Shown here: piece after piece, positions 25,801 to 33,351 of the stretch
Layout of the letters: every line of letters begins with the position of its first letter
Position numbering within the stretch: the first letter of the stretch is position 1
Origin: SZUA-448 sp045627185
GTDB taxonomy: Bacteria > Bacillota > Clostridia > Lachnospirales > Lachnospiraceae
Length of the DNA stretch: 55,564 nt
Reading direction: 5' to 3'
Assembly (NCBI GenBank): GCA_045627185.1
Contig: JAZQNE010000124.1
Coordinates: 1 to 55,564, forward strand
The notes under the pieces: model-generated
What the model saw: only the letters and a program-made list of their open reading frames with translations
What the model was told of the DNA's origin: nothing
Databases searched by the model: none
Program-made: the position numbers and the translations under genes

Positions 25801-26259
25801 TGTCGCAATCAGGTAATTTCCTTTGGGACTGATCTGAAGATTGACTACGAAAAACTGTTCACCACCATCATATTCATATGCTTCAAAGTTTTTCGAATCA
25901 ACAATACTGTTTAACGATGTATATCCCTGACCCTTTTCATCAATAAGAATTACGAAAACACCTTTTTGCTGAATGATGTCGGACTTTGAAGAAATAAAGT
26001 CCATTATTTCACTGTCGGGATCATATTCAGAAGTAATACCGCCGGACAAAAGTCTTGCATATTCACAGGTTGAATCAATCGCTTTTTCCATGGTTTGTGC
26101 AGCCTGGCTCATTATTGACTCGCAACGGTCAATTCGCTCAGCTCTGATTCGCCTGCTGAGTTCATCAAACGAAAAGACAGCCAAACCAAGGGCAGCTACT
26201 GCAAAAAAGCCTAAAACAGCCATTATTACAAATGTTTTCTTCCGTCTGTCAGCGCTCAT
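22870..26259 (-). CDS. Large hybrid histidine kinase with extracellular sensor and two receiver domains
   Basis: About 1129 residues. A first membrane span (10-32), an extracellular sensor of about 260 residues, Cache-like in layout, and a second span (VAVLALILVLLILGAGSVYV) come first. Two PAS-like regions (about 340-600), HisKA (NNMSHDIRTPMNAIIGF), HATPase_c (NLVSNSIKYTPEGG, GTGLGM) and two receivers follow. The first receiver is divergent, with VVDDNPDSA and the phospho-site region FCDADF. The second is canonical, with VEDNELNREI and LMDIQMPQMDGYEATRR. The ATG at 26259 has AAGAAGGG 9 bases upstream and starts just before the membrane span. Signal and partner are unknown. Confidence 0.92.
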   Translation of the reverse strand: MSADRRKKTFVIMAVLGFFAVAALGLAVFSFDELSRRIRAERIDRCESIMSQAAQTMEKAIDSTCEYARLLSGGITSEYDPDSEIMDFISSKSDIIQQKGVFVILIDEKGQGYTSLNSIVDSKNFEAYEYDGGEQFFVVNLQISPKGNYLIATRTLNEPLTALYHGEKIVLTRLAVANSMDTIIENIKENIGVDTDMYLIQAGVQVMADENAKLGFSGIEFLKNPYYNDLLSEEDAIRLQGSINNSESFVADFDFENKRCILSASYLKGRGLWNVTIVNEDLLGSGVNRAFINVAVLALILVLLILGAGSVYVYNSVRDRSDKEVKDRTEEARKTDEIFRALSDNYSFVCYINLFSNLIEIFRANGIFEIFNAYVGTDQKTLKALDFDECMRSIIAEDKLQNFISAVKREPLEEAISKGQHVSRDFRFTKDGTEEWYRLIFTYDRAAQNIVLGIRKVQSEYDEREKVEQSERTRQKILAAMAENFEVVYDVDIDSGQYSIEALSEKPTARSLGNFLDPDDFFAVNILAFKKEIFEEDHSELLEALTKQHISNQLSENEMFTTEYRVTGPNALIWYKMKVIRNGNWPAEHKILVGIYNNDDIKRREQEYELKLQDALKLAQSANRAKTTFLNNMSHDIRTPMNAIIGFTELAKLHLDNTVQVEDYLGKIGTASEHLLSLINDVLDMSRIEAGKVSLNEQPENLSDVLHALVDIIQADVRNKQLSLDIDAVDVCNERVFCDKLRLNQILLNLVSNSIKYTPEGGSIAIRVTQKNSEVKNYALYEFRVKDNGIGMSESFVKTIFEPFSRENTATVSGIQGTGLGMAITKNMADMMGGKLSVSSVKGEGTEFIFGVELKTCEDDTEEPEPECKSFENKRVLVVDDNPDSAINLAGILKTMGVRVEWSLFGPEAAHKCEDARESDDCYAAVFCDADFQSEDFNGMIEEIREILAGKSTVIRVSAYNPEEETDYEAKKPLFRSDVNRILCKAMGNPIAEAEKPADNLSFSGKRILLVEDNELNREIACDLLSEHDFVVDTAEDGTIAVTKMQFAKPGDYDIILMDIQMPQMDGYEATRRIRALEDKEVANIPIIAMTANAFAEDRQLAIDAGMNEHIAKPVNIPVLEEMLKKFVN

Positions 26260-26434
26260 TACCGAAATCCCTTCTTTGATATATATTACCGATGATATTT
26301 TATCACAAATGCTCACAAAAATAAAGATATAATTTCACTTTTTGTTAAAAATGTATCCGATTTTTTATTTTTAGCAAGTTTGTTCTGAATCAGTGATTTT
26401 TCGTCGTGAACTTGTGTTGACTTTTGAAATATTT

Positions 26435-26454
26435 ATGATATCATAATGATATCA
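26435..26454. promoter_or_regulatory. Paired TGATATCA sites upstream of the SPFH gene
   Basis: The palindrome TGATATCA occurs at 26436-26443 and again at 26447-26454, an offset of 11 bases (one helical turn). TTGACT stands upstream at 26418 and CATAAT overlaps the first site, so the region may be a regulated promoter with a 19-base spacer. The rest of 26260-26520 is A+T-rich with nothing else recognised. Confidence 0.4.
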
Positions 26455-26520
26455 GCACGAAATGATTAAACCATTTCGAAAACAATATTTATTTTTCATC
26501 AGCAAATTGGAGGAACAATT

Positions 26521-27531
26521 ATGAATGAAAAAATCTTAACAAACAAAAAGAACGGTATGCTTGCACTGATTCTTATTATTCTTGGAGTATTTGTTGCAAT
26601 AGGATTCTGTATTCTGTCTTCGACAGTACTTCCCCGTGCGGACGAAGATATCTTTCTCCCGCTTTTTATCCCTTCGGTTATTTACATCTGCTTCTTTGCA
26701 ATCCTTCTTCCCGGATTAAAGGTTCTTAAGCCTCAGGAAGCTCTTGTACTTACCCTCTTTGGTAAATATTACGGAACACTTAAGGGTGCCGGTTTCTATT
26801 ATGTCAATCCTTTCTGTGTAGCCGTTAACCCCGCTTCATCAACAAAGCTCAGCCAGAGCGGTGATGTAAAGGATAACGTTCCGTCCATTTCTTTCAACAC
26901 CATGGACAGCACCAAAAAGAACATTATTTCTCTGAAGGTTATGACACTCAGCAACACACGTCAGAAAATCAATGATGCTCTTGGTAATCCCGTTGAAATC
27001 GGTATTGCCGTAACCTGGAAAATAGTAAACACCGCAAAGGCTGTATTCAACGTAGAAAACTACAAGGAATTCCTTTCACTTCAGTGTGATGCCGCTCTTC
27101 GAAACATTGTAAGAATCTACCCTTATGATGTTGCAGAAAACATTGACACTACAGGCGATGGTCAGGCAGATGAAGGTTCTCTCCGCGGTTCGAGCGAAAT
27201 TGTTGCCGCCAGGATCAAGCAAGAAATCCAGGCACGCGTTGAGGAAGCCGGAATTGAGATTATTGAATCACGTATTACCTACCTTGCTTACTCACCCGAA
27301 ATCGCAGCTGTAATGCTTCAGCGTCAGCAGGCATCAGCTATCATCGATGCAAGAAAGATGATTGTTGACGGTGCCGTAGGTATGGTTGAAATGGCCCTTG
27401 AACGCCTTAATGCCGGTGGACTTGTAACACTTGACGAAGAACGCAAGGCAGCAATGGTTTCCAATCTTCTGGTTGTCCTCTGCGGCAATCATGATACGCA
27501 GCCCGTTGTAAATGCAGGCAGCCTCTATTAA
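26521..27531 (+). CDS. SPFH/band-7 domain membrane protein (stomatin/flotillin-like)
   Basis: 336 residues. Two N-terminal hydrophobic segments (about 15-38 and 55-75) anchor it. The SPFH domain (about 75-270) shows KGAGFYYVNPF, PVEIGIAVTWKIVNTAKAVF, and RIKQEIQARVEEAGIEIIES followed by RITYLAYSPEIAAVMLQRQQ. Such proteins oligomerise into membrane scaffolds that organise lipid microdomains or control proteases. Its start has GGAGG 8 bases upstream. The ribbon-helix-helix gene just behind it is a partner I have seen with this type of SPFH protein. Confidence 0.9.
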   Translation: MNEKILTNKKNGMLALILIILGVFVAIGFCILSSTVLPRADEDIFLPLFIPSVIYICFFAILLPGLKVLKPQEALVLTLFGKYYGTLKGAGFYYVNPFCVAVNPASSTKLSQSGDVKDNVPSISFNTMDSTKKNIISLKVMTLSNTRQKINDALGNPVEIGIAVTWKIVNTAKAVFNVENYKEFLSLQCDAALRNIVRIYPYDVAENIDTTGDGQADEGSLRGSSEIVAARIKQEIQARVEEAGIEIIESRITYLAYSPEIAAVMLQRQQASAIIDARKMIVDGAVGMVEMALERLNAGGLVTLDEERKAAMVSNLLVVLCGNHDTQPVVNAGSLY

Positions 27532-27548
27532 TTTCAAAAAAAAGCAAA

Positions 27549-27584
27549 AGCCGGCAGCCCCTGATTTTCCCGGGGTTACCGGCT
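27549..27584. other. Hairpin between the SPFH and ribbon-helix-helix genes
   Basis: AGCCGG and CCCC pair with GGGG and CCGGCT. On the plus strand no T run follows; the T-rich side faces the minus strand. It may reduce read-through or protect the SPFH message, but it is not a standard plus-strand terminator. Confidence 0.5.
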
Positions 27585-27614
27585 GTACCGCCATCTGTGA
27601 AAGAAGGAGAAGAA

Positions 27615-27830
27615 ATGCCTGAAAACGAAAAAGAACAAACCCAAAAACAAATACCGCTCCGTTTAAGCCAGCCGCTTTACAATGCAATTGCAGCCTGGGC
27701 AAAAGACGATTTTCGTTCCGTAAACGGTCAGATTGAGTATCTTCTTACCGAATGTGTTAGGCAGCGAAAGAAGAACGGCAAATACGTTTCAGACGAAATA
27801 GACGTCCCACCGGAGCTTGACATTCGGTAA
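27615..27830 (+). CDS. Arc-type ribbon-helix-helix DNA-binding protein
   Basis: 71 residues. A short charged N-terminus precedes the Arc-like core QIPLRLSQPLYNAIAAWAKD with FRSVNGQIEYLLTECVRQR, that is a beta strand, then helix, turn and a second helix with NGQIEYLL. Such proteins act as dimers on DNA. The ATG is preceded by AAGGAG; the upstream in-frame GTG is not. Placed behind the SPFH gene and ahead of an ABC transporter, it may regulate one or both; the TGATATCA pair upstream of the SPFH gene is a candidate target. Confidence 0.75.
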   Translation: MPENEKEQTQKQIPLRLSQPLYNAIAAWAKDDFRSVNGQIEYLLTECVRQRKKNGKYVSDEIDVPPELDIR

Positions 27831-27899
27831 TAATCATTTGATTTGGCATCAAAAGCCGCCATCGCGCGGTTTAATAATAATCCCGAAAGGACTAAAATC

Positions 27900-28622
27900 A
27901 TGAGTTTACTTGAAGTAAAACATTTCACAAAGATTTACGGCGGCACAAAAAAAGCCGCAGATGATGTCTGCCTTAGCGTTGAAGCCGGTGACATCTTCGG
28001 ATTCATCGGTCACAACGGAGCAGGCAAAAGTACAACAATCCGTTCCATCGTAGGTGTTCTGGATTTCAATGAAGGAGATATCCTTATTGACGGTCACTCA
28101 GTAAAAAAAGAGCCCCTGGAATGCAAGAAAATCACAGCTTATATTCCCGACAACCCCGATCTTTACGAACATCTTACCGGTATTCAGTACCTGAATTTCA
28201 TAGCGGACATTTACGGAATAGATGCTGCAAAGCGTGAAGAACTCATCAAAAAATACGCTGACGGCCTCGAACTGACTTCCGCCCTTGGCGACACAATATC
28301 ATCTTACTCACACGGTATGAAGCAGAAGCTGGCAATCATCTCTGCTCTCATTCATTCCCCAAGGCTTCTTGTGCTTGACGAACCCTTTGTAGGTCTTGAC
28401 CCCAAAGCAGCCATCTGGCTGAAAAAGACCATGCATGAGCTCTGCGGGCAGGGTACGGCCGTATTCTTCTCAACTCATGTTCTCGATGTTGCAGAAAAGC
28501 TCTGCAACCGTATCGGCATCATCAAGGAAGGTAGAATTGTAGCCGTTGGAAACACTGAAGAACTCACGCAGGACAAGTCTCTTGAAGACGTATTCATGGA
28601 GGTTGTTGAAAATGAGAAATAA
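27900..28622 (+). CDS. ABC transporter ATP-binding protein
   Basis: 240 residues. Walker A is GHNGAGKST, the signature segment SYSHGMKQKLAIISAL (a Ser-His-Gly variant of the LSGGQ motif usual in ABC-2 exporters), Walker B LLVLDEPFVGLDP and the switch His in FFSTHVLD. It energises the permease encoded next. The ATG at 27900 has AAGGA upstream; the longer frame has none. Its end overlaps the permease start by 11 bases. Confidence 0.92.
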   Translation: MSLLEVKHFTKIYGGTKKAADDVCLSVEAGDIFGFIGHNGAGKSTTIRSIVGVLDFNEGDILIDGHSVKKEPLECKKITAYIPDNPDLYEHLTGIQYLNFIADIYGIDAAKREELIKKYADGLELTSALGDTISSYSHGMKQKLAIISALIHSPRLLVLDEPFVGLDPKAAIWLKKTMHELCGQGTAVFFSTHVLDVAEKLCNRIGIIKEGRIVAVGNTEELTQDKSLEDVFMEVVENEK

Positions 28623-30207
28623 AAGACTGGTTCTCTTAAAGAGCCTTTTGCTCGAAACCAGTGCATTCAATATTCTTAAGCACGAAAAAGATGCCAAAAA
28701 GCGCAACAAGATTCTTCTTTCACTCTTCTGCGAACTCTTTATAGGCGTCATTCTGATTGTGTACATGACCGAAACATCAAAAGGGTATGTTTCTGCCGGC
28801 ATCACATCATCAATTCCTTCGCTTTGTGCCATAATAATTTCACTGGTTTCGCTCTTTCTCACATTTATCAAGACAAACGGCTACCTGTTTGCCTTTAAGG
28901 ATTATGACATCACCATGTCACTTCCGATTCGCATCAACGATATAGTTGCCGCCAGATTCATCTACATGTATCTTGCAGGTCTGCTCTTTTATTTCTGCAT
29001 CAGTATTCCAATGATGGTGGTTTACGGGCTTGCCCTTGGAGCATCGGCCGGAGTCTACATTTTATGGACAGTTTTTACATTCGTTCTTCCGATTCTCCCC
29101 ATGATTCTTGCCGCAATCCTTGGCACCTTCGTAGCTGCACTCGGGGCAGGATTCCGCCACAAAAATCTGGTTCAGACAATCTTCACGTTTCTGTTTGTTT
29201 TTGCAATTCTTTACGGTGAGTTTGCTCTTATGAACCCAAGCTCAATTGAAGATGTAAGCAGCATTTTCAACAACATTAACGCAATTGTTATCGGCACGGA
29301 AAGGTTCTGGTTCCCGATTTGCTGGTTCAAAGATATCATTGCAGACCTTAAAATCAGCTCGATTTTATTACTGATTGCTTCAACAATCATTGTCTTTGAA
29401 CTGTTCTTTATTGCGGTCAGCACAAAATACAGACAGATCAACTCAAGGCTCATGAGCCACGCGGCTCGCAAAAATTATAAGCTCACCACGCTTAAAACAA
29501 GCAGCGTGACAAAAGCTCTTGTCAACAAAGAATTTCAGCGTATGTTCAAATCAACCATTTATCTGACCAACAACTTTCTTGGTGAAGTTTTTGTGGTTCT
29601 TTGTTCTATAGCAGTTCTTGTTGTTGATGTTGACCGGTTTCTGGCGGAAACGTTCACCGGCATGGAAAACCCGGCTGTATTCATACGTCCGATTATTCCG
29701 CTTTCGATATATATGCTGATCGGACTTACCAGCACAACCGCCGTTTCCCTGTCACTTGAAGGGAAAAACCTGTGGATTGTAAAGAGTCTTCCCATAAAAA
29801 TCGATACATTGCTCAAAAGCAAAGCCATTTTTAACCTGTTGCTTACGGTTCCGTTCATGGTTCTTGGAACCGTCTGCTTCGGAACAGGCCTGCATGCTAC
29901 AGTTCCGGAAATACTGTTCTTCCTTCTTGTTGGAACGGCTCTCTGTTTCTTCTCAACCAATTTCGGTCTGTTCTGCAATGTGCTCCTTCCGAAATTCGAA
30001 TGGGAAAACGAGGTTGAGGTTGTAAAGCAGGGTGCTTCTCTCACTCTCTACCTCTTCCCCAACATGCTTATCACCATGTTCCTGCTTATTGGAATATTTC
30101 TTCTTCCCATCAACAGTTACCTGCTTCTTGGTATTATCGCAGGCATTGCGGCAATCCTTTCAGTCATCTTCTATATCCTATCCCTGAAGATGGCAAAGAA
30201 GCTGTAA
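28612..30207 (+). CDS. ABC-2 type transporter permease
   Basis: 531 residues with about 12 hydrophobic segments in two groups (about residues 30-260 and 320-530), as in large single-chain ABC-2 exporters. The start ATG lies inside the ATPase gene (GAAAATGAG, with GGAGG 10 bases upstream), giving translational coupling. A polar stretch with YRQINSRLMSHAARKNYK separates the halves. The substrate is unknown; antimicrobial peptide, lipid or Na+ export are possible for this class. Confidence 0.85.
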   Translation: MRNKRLVLLKSLLLETSAFNILKHEKDAKKRNKILLSLFCELFIGVILIVYMTETSKGYVSAGITSSIPSLCAIIISLVSLFLTFIKTNGYLFAFKDYDITMSLPIRINDIVAARFIYMYLAGLLFYFCISIPMMVVYGLALGASAGVYILWTVFTFVLPILPMILAAILGTFVAALGAGFRHKNLVQTIFTFLFVFAILYGEFALMNPSSIEDVSSIFNNINAIVIGTERFWFPICWFKDIIADLKISSILLLIASTIIVFELFFIAVSTKYRQINSRLMSHAARKNYKLTTLKTSSVTKALVNKEFQRMFKSTIYLTNNFLGEVFVVLCSIAVLVVDVDRFLAETFTGMENPAVFIRPIIPLSIYMLIGLTSTTAVSLSLEGKNLWIVKSLPIKIDTLLKSKAIFNLLLTVPFMVLGTVCFGTGLHATVPEILFFLLVGTALCFFSTNFGLFCNVLLPKFEWENEVEVVKQGASLTLYLFPNMLITMFLLIGIFLLPINSYLLLGIIAGIAAILSVIFYILSLKMAKKL

Positions 30208-30217
30208 AAGACTAAAA

Positions 30218-30272
30218 AAGCTGTAAAATAACTCAGAACGCATAAGTGCATTCTCAGAGTTATTTTACAGCT
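30218..30272. terminator. Bidirectional palindromic terminator (GCTGTAAAATAACT family)
   Basis: AAGCTGTAAAATAACT pairs with AGTTATTTTACAGCTT; an inner AGAA..TTCT stem extends it. It lies between the convergent permease and cyclophilin genes and shares its arms with the palindrome at 15055-15104. Confidence 0.85.
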
Positions 30273-30331
30273 TCTTTTTATTTACGAATCATACCGGTAA
30301 TTGAATTATCCCTGATTCCCGCATACCGGTA

Positions 30332-30853
30332 TTACAGTGTTGCGGGCTCCGGATAATCAACGTCAAAAGTCTCAACGGTCATAGTCTTAATAACCTGAGG
30401 TTTGATGGGACGGTCACGGAAATCAGTCTTGCAGGTTGCGATTTTATCAACAATATCAAGACCTTCAACAATCTTGCCAAATGCCGCATAAGCACCGTCA
30501 AGGTGAGGAGATGTTTTGTGCATGATGAAGAACTGGCTTCCGGCCGAATCCGGATGCATTGCGCGTGCCATTGAAAGAACGCCGGGTGTATGCTTTAAGT
30601 TGTTTTCAAAACCGTTCTGTGCAAACTCACCCTTAATTGAGTAGCCGGGGTCACCCATGCCCGTTCCGTTTGGGCATCCGCCCTGAATCATGAAGCCTTC
30701 AATAACGCGGTGAAAGATAAGGCCGTTGTAAAAGCCCTTCTTAACAAGGCTGATGAAGTTATTAACAGTATTCGGCGCAATTTCGGGATAAAGCTCAGCC
30801 TTCATAATGTCGCCGTTTTCCATTTCGATTGTAACAACAGGTAATGTTGCCAT
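30332..30853 (-). CDS. Peptidyl-prolyl cis-trans isomerase, cyclophilin type
   Basis: 173 residues, cytoplasmic. The cyclophilin active-site segment is FHRVIEGFMIQGGCPNGTG (catalytic Arg in FHR), followed by GVLSMARAMHPDSAGSQFFI and HLDGAYAAFGKIVEGLDIVD. It catalyses proline isomerisation in folding proteins. It has no signal peptide, unlike surface cyclophilin lipoproteins. GGAGG stands 10 bases before the ATG. It is a single-gene unit with its own promoter and the shared terminator at 30218-30272. Confidence 0.95.
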   Translation of the reverse strand: MATLPVVTIEMENGDIMKAELYPEIAPNTVNNFISLVKKGFYNGLIFHRVIEGFMIQGGCPNGTGMGDPGYSIKGEFAQNGFENNLKHTPGVLSMARAMHPDSAGSQFFIMHKTSPHLDGAYAAFGKIVEGLDIVDKIATCKTDFRDRPIKPQVIKTMTVETFDVDYPEPATL

Positions 30854-30887
30854 AACACGATACCTCCGTGTAATATTTGATGTTTAT

Positions 30888-30916
30888 TATTTAACATATT
30901 TCATTTCCGTTGGCAA
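30888..30916 (-). promoter_or_regulatory. Promoter of the cyclophilin gene
   Basis: On the minus strand TTGCCA (30916-30911), 17 bases and TAAATA (30893-30888), about 35 bases before the start codon. Confidence 0.5.
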
Positions 30917-30992
30917 GAGAAAAGTTACATTTTCAGATACAAAATCGTCAAATGCCAAATATCCGCAAATGCCGATATTTACTGAACAAATC

Positions 30993-31032
30993 TTGACATT
31001 CTGTCGAAAAAGTTATATAACATTTTCGACAG
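30993..31032 (+). promoter_or_regulatory. Promoter with flanking inverted repeat CTGTCGAAAA/TTTTCGACAG
   Basis: TTGACA (30993-30998), 17 bases and TATAAC (31016-31021). A perfect 10-bp inverted repeat, CTGTCGAAAA (31001-31010) and TTTTCGACAG (31023-31032), brackets the -10 box with a 12-base gap. A dimer bound here would block the polymerase. It is 34 bases upstream of the AbiEi-like gene, so autoregulation is the simplest reading. Confidence 0.7.
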
Positions 31033-31065
31033 AAGAAAAACTTTTTCCCGAAAGGCGGTGACCGG

Positions 31066-31662
31066 ATGAGCAGCACCTTTGACAAATTAAAAGCAGCCAT
31101 TAAAAAGCTTCCTGCAGGAACAGTTGTCACTATAGCGGATTTTGAACATCTTGCATCAAACAAAACAATTTCGAAGTTTTTTGAACGCCTCTGTGAATCA
31201 AGTTTTGTTAAAAAAATAACACGTGGCGTTTTCTGGCTCCCCATTGAACAGAAAAGTCCCGAACCGGTAAAGATTGCTTATGCAATTGCCCGTGCTAATG
31301 ACTGGAAAATTGCACCCTGCGGGGAATCTGCAAAATATGTTTTCGGTGCAACCAACCAGACTCCGAAGGAATGGACCTTTGTTACAAACGGAACATATCG
31401 CAGTTACCGGATTGATAACATCATTATTAAGTTCACACACACTACCGGAAATATGCTTTCGTCACTGTCAGATAAATCGGCATTGCTTGTGCAGGTTATT
31501 AAAGCTTACGGAAGAGACCATATTCCGGAATGGTTGAAGAACATATACCATCGTTATACTCAAAAAGAAAGAAAAGCAATTATTAAAGAAACAAAAAACG
31601 TTACCTCATGGATTGCTGATGAAATAATTCAGTATCTTGGTAAGGAACAGGCAGGCATGTAA
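31066..31662 (+). CDS. DUF6088 / AbiEi-antitoxin-like protein
   Basis: 198 residues. A winged-helix-like N-terminus (KLPAGTVVTIADFEHLASN, SKFFERLCESSFVKKITRGV) is followed by an alpha/beta part with FGATNQTPKEWTFVTNGTYR and HTTGNMLSSLSDKSALLVQV. This layout matches DUF6088 proteins related to AbiEi, the antitoxin of type IV abortive-infection systems, which bind inverted repeats in their own promoters. No AbiEii nucleotidyltransferase gene is adjacent; instead the stop codon overlaps the fakA start (TAATG). It may be an orphan antitoxin or a plain transcription factor controlling the fakA unit. Confidence 0.75.
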   Translation: MSSTFDKLKAAIKKLPAGTVVTIADFEHLASNKTISKFFERLCESSFVKKITRGVFWLPIEQKSPEPVKIAYAIARANDWKIAPCGESAKYVFGATNQTPKEWTFVTNGTYRSYRIDNIIIKFTHTTGNMLSSLSDKSALLVQVIKAYGRDHIPEWLKNIYHRYTQKERKAIIKETKNVTSWIADEIIQYLGKEQAGM

Positions 31663-33302
31663 TGGAAACAACCAGATTAAACGGACGGACTTATGCCCGG
31701 CTTCTCGCAGGCGGCGCAGAAATGCTGCGTTCCAATCGCACAGTAGTAAATGACCTCAATGTTTTTCCCGTCCCTGACGGTGACACGGGAGATAATATGT
31801 ATATGACAATCAATGCCGGCGTAACTTCGCTTTCGGATTATCCCACTCTTTCCGAGGTTGCGGATGCTGCCGCACACGGCATGCTTCTTGGTGCACGCGG
31901 AAATTCCGGTGTAATTCTCTCCCGAATCTTCTCAGGCATCGCAAAGGGTCTGAACGGTCTCACCGAAGCAGGTCCTAATGAACTTGCGCAGGCTATGCTC
32001 TGCGGAATCACAGAGTCCTACAATGCAGTGGCAAACCCCGTTGACGGCACAATTCTTTCCGTTTACAGAGACGGTGTTAAAGCCGCAAGTGCCAAGCAGC
32101 TGGACAATCCTTCATTTGAATTTTTCTTTGACAACCTGATTGCTGAATTCGAAGCTTCACTTCAGCGAACTCCCGAGCTTCTTCCCGTTCTGAAGGATGC
32201 AGGCGTAATCGACAGTGGCGGAGCCGGCCTTGTTTATATTGCAAACGGCATGCGCGATGCTCTTCTTGGCAGGGAATTCAGTGCTGCTCCCGCTGAGGAA
32301 CAAAAAGATTCAGCCCCTGCTCTTGATTTTTCATCCTTCACTGAGAATTCCATCCTTGAGTTCGGTTACTGCACGGAATTCCTGCTCCGCTTGCAGAACA
32401 GTAAGGTTAATGTTGAAACCTTCAATGAAAAGACCATGATTGAGCACCTCAAGGCAGTTGGTGATTCCGTTGTTGCATTTCGTGACGGTTCCATCATCAA
32501 GGTTCACGTTCATACCATGAAACCCGGAGAAATCCTGAATTACTGCCAGCAGTTCGGTGAGTTTTTAACGCTCAAGGTTGAAAACATGATGCTTCAGCAC
32601 AACAATTCCGCACTGAAAAACACTTACACACCTCCCAAACGCAAAACACGTTACGGACTTGTGGCGGTTGCGGCAGGTGACGGACTAAAGACCTTCTTTA
32701 AGGAACTCGGAGCAGATGAAATTGTGGACGGCGGTCAGAGCATGAATCCTTCAACAGAGGACTTCATCAACGCTTTCCGCAAAATGAATGCCGAAAACAT
32801 CTTTGTGCTTCCGAACAACAAAAACGTGATAATGTCCGCAACACAGGCTGCTGAACTTTACACGGAAGCAAATGTAATAATCATTCCCAGCAAAAACATC
32901 GGAGAAGGTTATGTTGCCGCTTCCTGCTTTGATTCATCCGCCGCAAAAGTTTCCGACATCACGGAAGCTGCATCAGAGGCCATGTCAGGTGTTACAACGG
33001 CCATGATTTCAAAGGCTTCGCGCGATGTTGATTCCGTTTCCGCAAAAGCAGGTGACTACATTGGTTTTGCAGGAAGCACAATCTATTCCGGCGCTTCGGA
33101 CCGCAAAGCTGCACTTTCGGCGCTTCTTGATGAAATTAATGCCGGCTCGAAGGATGTTGTACTTCTGGCCCACGGTTCAGATGTTTCCGATTCCGAAGCC
33201 GCAGAAATGCTTGACCTGCTCAGCAGCAAATATCCCATGACCGAGTTCATTCCGCTCAACGGCGGCCAGCCGGTTTATGACTACATCATCATTCTTCAGT
33301 AA
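31662..33302 (+). CDS. fakA: Fatty acid kinase A, DAK2 domain (YloV family)
   Basis: 546 residues. The N-terminal DAK2/DhaL kinase domain has NVFPVPDGDTGDNMYMTI (Mg-ATP aspartates) and HGMLLGARGNSGVILSRIF. The middle and C-terminal parts (LEFGYCTEFLL, VHVHTMKPGEIL) are those of FakA/YloV. It phosphorylates fatty acids bound to a FakB/DegV partner for phospholipid synthesis. The start overlaps the upstream stop by one base. A DegV gene 49 bp downstream gives a complete FakA-FakB pair. The alternative role proposed for YloV relatives near recG is not supported by this context. Confidence 0.92.
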   Translation: METTRLNGRTYARLLAGGAEMLRSNRTVVNDLNVFPVPDGDTGDNMYMTINAGVTSLSDYPTLSEVADAAAHGMLLGARGNSGVILSRIFSGIAKGLNGLTEAGPNELAQAMLCGITESYNAVANPVDGTILSVYRDGVKAASAKQLDNPSFEFFFDNLIAEFEASLQRTPELLPVLKDAGVIDSGGAGLVYIANGMRDALLGREFSAAPAEEQKDSAPALDFSSFTENSILEFGYCTEFLLRLQNSKVNVETFNEKTMIEHLKAVGDSVVAFRDGSIIKVHVHTMKPGEILNYCQQFGEFLTLKVENMMLQHNNSALKNTYTPPKRKTRYGLVAVAAGDGLKTFFKELGADEIVDGGQSMNPSTEDFINAFRKMNAENIFVLPNNKNVIMSATQAAELYTEANVIIIPSKNIGEGYVAASCFDSSAAKVSDITEAASEAMSGVTTAMISKASRDVDSVSAKAGDYIGFAGSTIYSGASDRKAALSALLDEINAGSKDVVLLAHGSDVSDSEAAEMLDLLSSKYPMTEFIPLNGGQPVYDYIIILQ

Positions 33303-33351
33303 AACAATTTACGTGCCTCAGGCCGTAAAATAAAAAATAAAGGGGTTTATT

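Noticed and set aside
27549..27584. Hairpin considered as an intrinsic terminator for the SPFH gene
   Set aside because: No T run follows on the plus strand and the next gene is only 30 bases away; kept as a hairpin of unknown role.
31066..33302. Considered as a complete type IV toxin-antitoxin pair
   Set aside because: The downstream partner is a DAK2 fatty acid kinase, not an AbiEii nucleotidyltransferase.
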